Of a stretch of 64,000 nt of DNA, positions 1-6,636 are shown piece after piece; within the stretch, counting starts at the first letter, position 1; every line of letters begins with the position of its first letter. The notes beneath the pieces were generated by a model. The model saw nothing but the letters and a program-made list of their open reading frames with translations. It was not told where the DNA came from and did no database searches. This DNA comes from an uncultured bacterium (GTDB lineage Bacteria > Bacteroidota > Bacteroidia > Bacteroidales > Muribaculaceae), in contig CAJMMT010000004.1 in the NCBI GenBank assembly GCA_905214715.1, forward strand, positions 1 through 64,000, in the 5' to 3' direction. Position numbers and translations under genes: made by a program.

Positions 1-110
1 CACCATCAAAACGACGGCCACAGTCCTTGCATTTATAACGTTGGGTGCGTCCTCTTAGACCGTTCCGGACCACATTTTTAGACCCGCAGAAAAAGCATTT
101 TTTTAATCAT
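1..110 (-). CDS. Transposase, N-terminal zinc-ribbon fragment (runs off window; start frame broken)
   Basis: Read on the minus strand, positions 97 to 1 encode 32 residues with a CxxC...CxxC zinc ribbon (CFFCGSKNVV then RYKCKDCGRRF), the form seen at the N-terminus of several insertion-sequence transposases. The rest lies outside the window, so the IS family is not decided; an IS1-, IS256-variant- or IS1595-like enzyme would fit. The reading frame has no usable start: going upstream it meets TGA at 109-107. The nearest ATG (110-108) is joined to the zinc-ribbon frame only if one base of the A7 tract at 98-104 is skipped. A TATCTTTG promoter box lies just upstream, so expression from this side is plausible. 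The possibilities are an inactivating indel, transcriptional slippage on A7, or a sequencing error. Confidence 0.6.
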
Positions 111-127
111 ATCATTAATTATCTTCG

Positions 128-135
128 CAAAGATA
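128..135 (-). promoter_or_regulatory. Promoter -7 box of the transposase, inside a small palindrome
   Basis: Minus-strand TATCTTTG matches the Bacteroidota -7 consensus TAnnTTTG. It sits in a perfect stem-loop (115-125 paired with 130-140, loop CGCA). The predicted transcript would start near 123, about a dozen bases before the ATG at 110. No clear -33 element is visible. Confidence 0.45.
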
Positions 136-248
136 ATTAAATCAATATATTACGCGTAATTCATCACCCAAAATGTCCAACCTGCCGTTATTTGTCATTA
201 ATCGTTTCACCACAATTTCCCACTCGGGAGATTCTAAAAAAATAAGCT

Positions 249-620
249 ATGTTTAAAGATATCATCATTGCAGGATGCGGCGGTTTCGTCGGCACCGCTG
301 GCCGATACCTGATCGGCAAATGGTCGAGCGCCATGTTTCACGGTTCTTTCCCTCTCGGAACATTTCTTGTCAACATCATAGGCTGCTTTATAATAGGTCT
401 CTTCTTCGGCCTTCTTGAAAATGCCAAGGTAATGACACCCAGTCAGAACATCCTGTTGATAACAGGTTTCTGTGGAGGCTTTACCACCTTTTCATCTTTT
501 GCCGATGACATGTGGGTACTCGGTTCCAAAGGCGATTGGGCAACATTCGGCATCTACCTTGCGGCGAGCGTTATCCTCGGTATCCTGTGCGTATGGGCAG
601 GACGAGCTATAATCCGCTAA
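249..620 (+). CDS. crcB: Fluoride channel protein CrcB/Fluc
   Basis: A 123-residue membrane protein with the CrcB/Fluc family signatures: a glycine-rich first segment with GGFVGTAGRY (about residues 11-20), GTFLVNIIGCF in the second segment, and the pore motif GFCGGFTTFSSF around residues 73-84. Four hydrophobic segments fill the chain, and the length is typical. Family members work as dual-topology dimers that export fluoride from the cytoplasm. It stands alone between the transposase fragment and a gene-free stretch. No fluoride riboswitch is recognisable upstream (141-248). Confidence 0.95.
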   Translation: MFKDIIIAGCGGFVGTAGRYLIGKWSSAMFHGSFPLGTFLVNIIGCFIIGLFFGLLENAKVMTPSQNILLITGFCGGFTTFSSFADDMWVLGSKGDWATFGIYLAASVILGILCVWAGRAIIR

Positions 621-731
621 AAAAATTAACATTTACCTTGAATTAGCCACTCTAAATATTAACAAAAGTTAAATACAAGGTTTTTTTTAAAGAAAAACAT
701 GTTTTACAACATGATTTCAAGAAAAACATAT

Positions 732-739
732 TATATTTG
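732..739 (+). promoter_or_regulatory. Candidate promoter (TATATTTG) with no coding gene downstream
   Basis: TATATTTG is an exact match to the -7 consensus. Transcription would begin near 744 and run rightwards into the nested-hairpin repeat at 855-1051 and then antisense to the minus-strand gene at 1050-2102. The gene-free stretch 621-1049 holds nothing else I recognise apart from the repeat; the only plus-strand reading frame there (782-1036) runs through the repeat and has no protein-like features. Confidence 0.5.
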
Positions 740-854
740 CAGTGAGTTTTTCATGGTATTAGATTTTAAGGTTAACAGAGATTGGTTGTCGCGATGACAA
801 TCAATTTTTTTTGTACCTTACCTATCCCTTACCCTGAAACAAACAAAACATCTA

Positions 855-1051
855 AGAGAATGTTTGGATTTAACTTCCATTCACGCGAAGAGGATTTTTT
901 GAGATGTTTCCGCAAGTTGAGGAGGGCGCGGTGCGGGCACCGTAACCGACGAAATCTTGGCGGAAACAGCCAAAAAAGACCTTCGGGGGGATGGAAAGAA
1001 TTTCAAAGTAATCTCTCAATTATAAATTCGTGTTAAATTCAAACATTCTCT
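855..1051 (+). repeat. Nested-hairpin repeat, copy A (divergent arms)
   Basis: Terminal inverted repeats of 20 bp (855-874 with 1032-1051, one mismatch) enclose a second imperfect arm (CTTCCAT...CGAAG against CTTCG...ATGGAAAG). Inside is a core shared with the copies at 15673 and 36339: TTTCCGCAAG (907-916) pairing with 956-966 with one bulge, then GAGGGCGC, a hairpin CGGTGC/GCACCG (929-934 with 937-942), and AACCGACGAAAT. The arms have no sequence in common with the other two copies but pair equally well. The right arm covers the stop codon (1052-1050) of the minus-strand gene that ends there. Confidence 0.75.
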
Positions 1052-2102
1052 AAATCCCAAATAGTCCCTTAAGATACTTCAGTGCTTTCTGGGTGCGGGT
1101 CATGGGGGTGAGGTCGAGTCCTGCCAGACGCTTATCCCCTTTGGCCTCAAGTTTCAGCTTCACATGGTCTATCCGCTCCACGCGGGCTATGAGATCGGCT
1201 GTCTCAACGCTCAGAGCCGGGACATTTTCCGGAGGCGACAGCAACAAATCTTCATACTGGAAGCTGCGTTTCTGCCATTTGCGGGCCTCTTTGACAGATA
1301 TATACTCCTGATCGGCTATATATGTCTCCGCATAGGTGGTAACGAAATATGGCTCGTCTCGCCGTCCGAAACGGAATGCATCGCGCCCCCTGCCCTGCGA
1401 TTCTATCTTGAAAGAGAACGATGTGATATCTCTCGCACATGCCTGACTGTCCTGTACCTGACTGAACCGGTATTTGATATCAAAGCGTTCGAAATCGGTT
1501 CCGTTGCGGAAGAAGGAGCGTATATTCGGCACCCACTTGCGCGATAGGGTGTCGGCGAGCACATTTATATCCAGCGTAACGTCGTCTCCCTCTCGGCTCC
1601 ATATCTCCGTCGCGCTGTATCGGCCTAAAAGGGTATCGGTCGCCTGATCGGTATAGCGCAACTTGTCAGGCAGAGGCGCGCTGTCAACCAGCCCCACCCA
1701 GTCTGACCACGAGAAATGTTGATTGAAACGATCGCTGACGCTGTCGAGTCCGGATGAATCGGTAAAGCGGTAATAGGATTTCGATGAAAGTATACGTGGT
1801 GTAAGCCACCAGTCAACCCCTTTCTTTTTGCCTGCAGGGGCCATAAAGTCAACCCATTTCTCGCGAAAAAGAGCTACAGTATCGGAATAGGTGGTAAGAG
1901 TAGAGTATTCGCGCACATACCCTAATATATGGAGCATATCGCTGTTTTTAGCGTTGACCTGCAGTTCGGGCAACTCAAGATAAGAGGGTTCATCTGCAAC
2001 AGTGCCAAAATCCGTTCCTCCTCGCACCGCGACGGAGAGCAACGACAGCATCAAGAAGGCAACTACTACGATAATTGCGCGAAGTGCGAAAAAGTGTTTC
2101 AT
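1050..2102 (-). CDS. Conserved exported protein of unknown function
   Basis: 350 residues beginning with a signal-peptide or anchor segment (hydrophobic stretch at about residues 9-27), so it is exported or membrane-tethered. The rest is soluble and rich in aromatic residues, with FSWSDWVGL and ILGYVREYSTLTTYSDTV as its most distinctive stretches. I recall similar Bacteroidales proteins annotated only as hypothetical or carboxypeptidase-regulatory-like, but I see no catalytic motif. A GATATTTG box at 2122-2129 on the minus strand (7 of 8 to consensus) would give a leader of roughly 15 bases. The stop codon lies inside the right arm of repeat copy A, so the repeat abuts or supplied the 3' end. 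Function is not assigned. Confidence 0.75.
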   Translation of the reverse strand: MKHFFALRAIIVVVAFLMLSLLSVAVRGGTDFGTVADEPSYLELPELQVNAKNSDMLHILGYVREYSTLTTYSDTVALFREKWVDFMAPAGKKKGVDWWLTPRILSSKSYYRFTDSSGLDSVSDRFNQHFSWSDWVGLVDSAPLPDKLRYTDQATDTLLGRYSATEIWSREGDDVTLDINVLADTLSRKWVPNIRSFFRNGTDFERFDIKYRFSQVQDSQACARDITSFSFKIESQGRGRDAFRFGRRDEPYFVTTYAETYIADQEYISVKEARKWQKRSFQYEDLLLSPPENVPALSVETADLIARVERIDHVKLKLEAKGDKRLAGLDLTPMTRTQKALKYLKGLFGI

Positions 2103-2194
2103 AGTGCATGTATTTCGGTAACAAATATCAGTTTTTTATCCGATACCGCAAACAAAATAAAAACTTTAAAACAACAATTAACTTTTTTTCGCGT

Positions 2195-2240
2195 ATCAAG
2201 CAGAGAGAGTCGTACTAATGAACGACTCTCTCTGCTTGAT
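2195..2240. other. Perfect 19-bp palindrome in a divergent intergenic region
   Basis: 2195-2213 is the exact reverse complement of 2222-2240, with an 8-base loop. It lies in the 351-bp gap between two divergently transcribed genes, so it is not at the 3' end of either. No T-run follows on either strand, which argues against an ordinary intrinsic terminator. The rest of 2103-2453 is AT-rich, with the likely promoters of the two flanking genes and a small leader hairpin at 2391-2415 (CCTGTTTAGGA against TCCTACAGG). Confidence 0.8.
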
Positions 2241-2453
2241 GTCATGCTTAAAATTAGTCACCAACCGTAAAAACAACATAAAAAACGGAATTTATAACCA
2301 TCAACCAGCAAAAGCGACCGACTTAAAACCTGAATCCGTTAAAAAATATTCAAAATATTTGTAGTTTAAAACAATTTAGTTTAACTTGCGCCTGTTTAGG
2401 AAAGCATCCTACAGGTAATTAAACCTAAGTTTTAACATCATTATTTTAATTCT

Positions 2454-3737
2454 ATGAAGAAATTCTACCTTTTTGCAATCGCCGCACTCGTTTGTGGCAC
2501 CGCTGCTGCCGAAGGTCGCCAGCAGATAGCAAGCAATCTCAATCTTCGTCAGACCAACCTGAAAGCCACCGAGATTCAGAAAAACGCCAAACTTTCCCGC
2601 AAAGATGTCGTAAAGCATGCAGGAGAAGAGGGAATAACCAAAGTCGAAGATTTTGCCGGCGTATGGGAACTAACTTGCAACCCCTTGCTCAACGATATGT
2701 CTTCAACATTAGAACTCAATATCGAGGTTGCTGATGCGGCTGCGGGAGAACTTGCCATCACCGGATGGTCAGGAGGAGGGAATTTTGTCGTACCCGCCAC
2801 TGTCAATCTCGAAACAGGCATCTTTTCAATACCTAACAATTTCTTTCTCGGGCGCGATAACTATGGCGACAACTGTTACTTCTATATCAAGGCCACAGAT
2901 GGAAACAAAATTTTTGATGGAGCCGCCGATGTAGAGGCCTCTTACGGTGAAATAGAGGGTGCCGCTATAATATTCCCCGAATTGGACATATGGGCTATAG
3001 GAGACCCCGCAGATGAGAGTCTCGGCTGGTGGTTCCTGTCTTATCAGAACAAACTATCTCAGCCTGAGTCTTACGATCCGAGCCTCGGTTGGGAAGACTA
3101 CGGAACAGCCACTTTCGAGGATGGTTGGATTATCCCTGCCATGGGTGCCAGTCCCGCCGATTACCCTTGGACTGTCAATATCTCAAAAAGCACCGAAGTT
3201 GCAGGGCAGTACCGCATCGATGCTCCCTATCTCTCTGAAGACTGCCCCTTTGCCGGAGGCAAAGAGGGATACACTGTCTTCAACATCTCCGATCCCGAGT
3301 TCGTTTCCGTCCTTCCCGGTTTTTACAGCGGTTTCGACAATGGCTCGAAGAAACTATATTTATTCAACATTGAAGGAGCGTACTCATCCGCCGGATACGA
3401 TACAGAAGAAATCAAAGGATTTTATGTTGACGAAATTACAAATTGGTCAAACTATGCGAATGGAGTCGCAACTATATACAATTGCTGCTTCGAGTACTCC
3501 CCAAGCGGCCAATCATTATATACGTGGTTAGATGAAAATGGAAATTCCCTCGCAGACATGATGGTTTCGAAAATCACATTCGACATGGATCCGGTTTCCG
3601 TAGGTACAATCGGTGCTCCTGCCCAAAACACCGTTGAGTTCTTCAACCTTCAGGGTATGCCCGTCAAGAATCCCGCTCCCGGTCAGCTTCTTATCAAGCG
3701 CACCGCCAACGGCGCTGTTAAGACAATCATCCGCTGA
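2454..3737 (+). CDS. Secreted protein with Bacteroidales-type C-terminal tail
   Basis: 427 residues with a clear signal peptide (MKKFYLFAIAALVCGTAAAEG, cleavage near residue 19-20). The mature part is acidic, aromatic and probably all-beta, with repeated 'DYGTATFEDGW'-like stretches, but I recognise no enzyme motif. The last 32 residues, FFNLQGMPVKNPAPG followed by a basic end, match the tail of the secreted amylase at 15939-19082. Such tails resemble shortened type IX secretion (T9SS) sorting domains; that reading is inference. An AATATTTG-like -7 box lies near 2354-2361, giving a leader of about 90 bases. It is followed by a 12-bp tandem repeat and a strong terminator. Confidence 0.8.
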   Translation: MKKFYLFAIAALVCGTAAAEGRQQIASNLNLRQTNLKATEIQKNAKLSRKDVVKHAGEEGITKVEDFAGVWELTCNPLLNDMSSTLELNIEVADAAAGELAITGWSGGGNFVVPATVNLETGIFSIPNNFFLGRDNYGDNCYFYIKATDGNKIFDGAADVEASYGEIEGAAIIFPELDIWAIGDPADESLGWWFLSYQNKLSQPESYDPSLGWEDYGTATFEDGWIIPAMGASPADYPWTVNISKSTEVAGQYRIDAPYLSEDCPFAGGKEGYTVFNISDPEFVSVLPGFYSGFDNGSKKLYLFNIEGAYSSAGYDTEEIKGFYVDEITNWSNYANGVATIYNCCFEYSPSGQSLYTWLDENGNSLADMMVSKITFDMDPVSVGTIGAPAQNTVEFFNLQGMPVKNPAPGQLLIKRTANGAVKTIIR

Positions 3738-3746
3738 TAATCCCGC

Positions 3747-3778
3747 TATATCATCCGTTATATCATCCGTTATATCAT
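3747..3778. repeat. 12-bp tandem repeat (2.7 units)
   Basis: The unit TATATCATCCGT occurs at 3747-3758 and 3759-3770, with a partial third unit to 3778. It lies between the stop codon of the secreted protein and the terminator. No function is evident. Confidence 0.8.
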
Positions 3779-3780
3779 AA

Positions 3781-3824
3781 TAAATAAACACCATCTTCGG
3801 CAATCCGAAGATGGTGTTTATTTA
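3781..3824. terminator. Bidirectional intrinsic terminator
   Basis: A perfect 20-bp stem (3781-3800 with 3805-3824) with a CAAT loop. A/T-rich outer bases give U-rich ends on both strands. It separates the plus-strand secreted-protein gene (ends 3737) from the minus-strand adk (ends 3883), so it can serve both. Confidence 0.9.
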
Positions 3825-3882
3825 TGGAGCTTACTTACACAATAAACGGTCAATAAACCGGTTTTCAAGTGGCTGTGAGAAT

Positions 3883-4476
3883 TTATTTTCTGCGCTTTGT
3901 GCCGGTACGCGCCTCTATCTCGCCGGCTATATTCTCGAAAATATCATCCACTATTCCGGTTCCCTTTATAGAGATATATTTTCCCTGTACTGTGTAGTGG
4001 CCTTTCAAAGGCTCCGTCTGGCTGTGGTATACTTCCAGACGGTTCTTGATGGTTTCGAGATTGTCGTCGGCACGACCGCTCTCCTTGCCACGGTTCAGCA
4101 GACGCTCTACCAGTTCCTCTTCCGGAACCTCGAGACCGATTACCCCGGCCAAAGATGTACCACGCTTCTCAAGCAGTTTCTCAAGAGCCTCCGCCTGAGG
4201 AATGGTTCGCGGAAAACCGTCGAAGATAACTCCCTTGGCATCCTTAAGATTCGTGCTCAACTCATGGTCGAGGATATCGATCATCAGTTCATCGGGTATC
4301 AGTTGACCTTTGGAGATATATCCGTCGGCCACCTGACCCAACTCGGTTCCGCGGGCTATATGGTCGCGGAGCAGCTCGCCGGTCGAGATATGATGCAGTC
4401 CGAAGCTGTCTATTATTTTGGAACTCTGCGTGCCCTTTCCACTTCCCGGGGCACCGAACAATACAAGATTAAGCAT
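3883..4476 (-). CDS. adk: Adenylate kinase
   Basis: 197 residues catalysing ATP + AMP to 2 ADP in the cytosol. The P-loop is GAPGSGKGT at residues 8-16, the AMP-binding region carries STGELLRDHI, and DGFPRT lies near residue 85. The LID is the short type (NRGKESGRADDN) without the zinc-binding cysteines of long bacterial forms; this short form is common in Bacteroidota. It follows hpt on the same strand with a 111-base gap, so the two nucleotide-metabolism genes probably share a transcript. The terminator at 3781-3824 closes it. Confidence 0.97.
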   Translation of the reverse strand: MLNLVLFGAPGSGKGTQSSKIIDSFGLHHISTGELLRDHIARGTELGQVADGYISKGQLIPDELMIDILDHELSTNLKDAKGVIFDGFPRTIPQAEALEKLLEKRGTSLAGVIGLEVPEEELVERLLNRGKESGRADDNLETIKNRLEVYHSQTEPLKGHYTVQGKYISIKGTGIVDDIFENIAGEIEARTGTKRRK

Positions 4477-4587
4477 TATATTATCCTTTAACGCTCAGGA
4501 TGACCAAAGAAACCGACTATCCGGGTTTCAAGATTCCACAAGCGAAATTTCTTATAAATTGTAGTTGAAGAAATCCATATGGCCAAC

Positions 4588-5133
4588 CTACTCTTCATTT
4601 ATTACATAAATGTCAGGCAGATTCCTTGCCTTGCCGTCAAGGTCGAGACCATATCCTATTATAAACTTCGGCGGTATGGTAAACGCCGTATAGTCGGGTT
4701 TGAAACCTGTCTTGGAACTTTCCGGCTTATGAAGCAACGTGGCGAAACGTATCGATGCCGGATTTTTCTTCTTCAGGTCTTCTATCATCTTCACAGCTGT
4801 AAGTCCTGTGTCGACTATATCCTCTATTATCAGGATATCGCGCCCCGAGACATCGTCGCGCAGCCCCATTATCTCCTTCACCGTTCCGGTTGTCGAAGTA
4901 CCGACATAGCTCGAATACTTCACGAAGTTGATATTGGAATCGGTTATGCCTATTTCGCGCAGCAGGTCGGCGGCAAACATGAACGCGCCGTTAAGCACAC
5001 ACAGAAACACGGGCTTTTTGCCCTCGAAATCGCGACGTATCTCGTCGGCCACTCGCTTTACTTCTTCCGCGATTCTCTCGCGGGTAAGATAAGGTTTGAA
5101 AACCAGTCCGTTTACGGTTACAGTATCATTCAT
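4588..5133 (-). CDS. hpt: Hypoxanthine phosphoribosyltransferase
   Basis: Purine salvage enzyme converting hypoxanthine or guanine plus PRPP to the nucleotide. The PRPP-binding loop is ILIIEDIVDTGLT, and VLNGAFMFAADLLREI is the expected pyrophosphate-site segment. I chose the ATG at 5133, which gives 181 residues beginning MNDTVTVNG, the usual family length. An in-frame ATG at 5178 would add 15 charged residues (MKLGKGGPRKKDSLS) unlike anything in the family. A purine-rich GAGGAAGAAAG stretch lies upstream of the chosen start. A TAATTTTG box at 5236-5243 would give a leader of about 95 bases. adk lies downstream. Confidence 0.95.
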   Translation of the reverse strand: MNDTVTVNGLVFKPYLTRERIAEEVKRVADEIRRDFEGKKPVFLCVLNGAFMFAADLLREIGITDSNINFVKYSSYVGTSTTGTVKEIMGLRDDVSGRDILIIEDIVDTGLTAVKMIEDLKKKNPASIRFATLLHKPESSKTGFKPDYTAFTIPPKFIIGYGLDLDGKARNLPDIYVINEE

Positions 5134-5235
5134 GGATAAAGAATCTTTCTTCCTCGGGCCCCCTTTCCCAAGCTTCATCAGTCACTATTACCAAGTGCCT
5201 GTGCGAACTTCTCTCCCCTCTACTACCCCACGCTA

Positions 5236-5243
5236 CAAAATTA
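5236..5243 (-). promoter_or_regulatory. Candidate -7 box for hpt-adk
   Basis: Minus-strand TAATTTTG matches TAnnTTTG. A TTTG at 5272-5269 could be the -33 element, although the spacing is a few bases longer than usual. It lies between the end of the AmpG-like gene and hpt. Confidence 0.45.
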
Positions 5244-5286
5244 ATAAAAAAAGCAAACCCGATGACTACAAATACCAAACAACTTC

Positions 5287-6624
5287 TCAATATTTTTCAC
5301 GCGTGATTCTGCGTGCGGCCCAGGTGCCGGCATAGGTCAGCAACGAGGTAACCATCACCGCCCAGAAAAAGTTGATGTAGCCGAAAGGCACCGATGAATC
5401 GCCCGGCTGCTGCACGGGTGCCAGAAGGTCGAACAACCATCCGGCGGCCATGCCCGGAAGCATCATTCCCAAGGCCATGAAGGCGGTACAGAAAGCGTAA
5501 TGCGAGGTCTGCATAGTCCCTTGCGAGAAGTATATGAGGAACATCATGAAAGCAGTGAAGCCGAAACCGTATCCGAATTGCTCTATTCCGATCAATGCGC
5601 AAACCAACGCGAAATTGTCGGGTTGCCACATGGCCATAAAGCAATACACAGCGCAGGGAAGCGTCAATGCAAGCGCCATGGGCCACAGCCACTGGCGCAG
5701 ACCGCCACGCGATATGACCCATCCGCCCACTATCCCTCCGGCAAGCAGGGCTATGACTCCCACTGTGCCGTTGGCAAATCCTATCTGGGTCACACTCAAG
5801 CCGAGGCCTCCGTTGTAGCGGCAGTCTACGAGAAAGGGAGCCACAAGCTTGAGGCACAATGCCTCCGGCACACGGTAAAGCAATATGAAAAGCAATGCAA
5901 GCCATACGTTCCGTTTCCGGAAGAAGGTGGCGAACGCTTCTCCGAAACCACGCAGTATCTCCGCCGCTCCCTCATGCGCGGCCTGAGGCCTGTCTTGCGA
6001 TGGACGCGGCATGGCTTTGCAATGATACAGGGCTATAAGCAGGAAAAAGGCAGCGAGTATGTAGAAGGTAGCCGACCATGCGCGGGCCGGAGATCCCAGG
6101 GAGATACAAAACTGGCCGGCAAGCACCACCAATCCGCCCTGCCCCAAAACGTTGGCTATGCGGTAAAAGGTAGAGCGCACGCCAACGAATGCAGCTTGCC
6201 GGCGTTCGTCGAGGGCAAGCATGTAAAATCCGTCGGCGGCGATATCGTGGGTGGCCGAACAGAAGGCCACTATCCAGAAAAGAGCGAGCGTGGCTGCGAA
6301 AAAGAACGACACAGGGAGAAAGAAAGCTACTCCGCCCAACCCTGCGGCCATCATGAACTGCATGGCTATCGTCCAACGACGCTTCGTGGAGAAAATATCC
6401 ACAAACGGGCTCCAGAAGGGCTTTATGACCCAAGGCAAATAGAGCCACCCGGTATAGAGGGCCATCTCGAATTTAGGTATCCCGAGCTGGGTATAAAGGA
6501 GCACCGTCAGCACATTAACCGCCACATACGGCAGACCCTCCGCTATATATAAAGTGGGAATCCAGGCCCATGGAGAGCCCGGATTCCTTTTGTCTGTCGC
6601 GATTGTTTCCAATTTACAACTCAT
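5287..6624 (-). CDS. AmpG-like major facilitator permease
   Basis: 445 residues with about 12 hydrophobic segments and no signal peptide. The N-terminal block, with IPTLYIAEGLPYVAVNVLTV, GWLYLPWVIKPFWSPFVD and SATHDIAADGFY, is characteristic of the AmpG/PAT branch of the major facilitator superfamily. Characterised AmpG proteins import anhydromuropeptides for cell-wall recycling; Bacteroidota members usually lack functional proof, so the substrate is inferred. The gene starts 12 bases after the fumarase stop, so the two are probably cotranscribed, though no shared pathway is obvious. Confidence 0.85.
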   Translation of the reverse strand: MSCKLETIATDKRNPGSPWAWIPTLYIAEGLPYVAVNVLTVLLYTQLGIPKFEMALYTGWLYLPWVIKPFWSPFVDIFSTKRRWTIAMQFMMAAGLGGVAFFLPVSFFFAATLALFWIVAFCSATHDIAADGFYMLALDERRQAAFVGVRSTFYRIANVLGQGGLVVLAGQFCISLGSPARAWSATFYILAAFFLLIALYHCKAMPRPSQDRPQAAHEGAAEILRGFGEAFATFFRKRNVWLALLFILLYRVPEALCLKLVAPFLVDCRYNGGLGLSVTQIGFANGTVGVIALLAGGIVGGWVISRGGLRQWLWPMALALTLPCAVYCFMAMWQPDNFALVCALIGIEQFGYGFGFTAFMMFLIYFSQGTMQTSHYAFCTAFMALGMMLPGMAAGWLFDLLAPVQQPGDSSVPFGYINFFWAVMVTSLLTYAGTWAARRITREKY

Positions 6625-6636
6625 TGTAGAGTCTGA

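Noticed and set aside
141..248. Fluoride riboswitch before crcB
   Set aside because: The conserved riboswitch pseudoknot sequences are not present in the leader.
782..1036. 84-residue plus-strand reading frame
   Set aside because: It runs through repeat copy A; composition is not protein-like and the sequence is explained by the structured repeat.
5500..6552. 350-residue plus-strand frame opposite the AmpG-like gene
   Set aside because: It is the antisense shadow of a well-supported membrane protein; no motif or promoter of its own.
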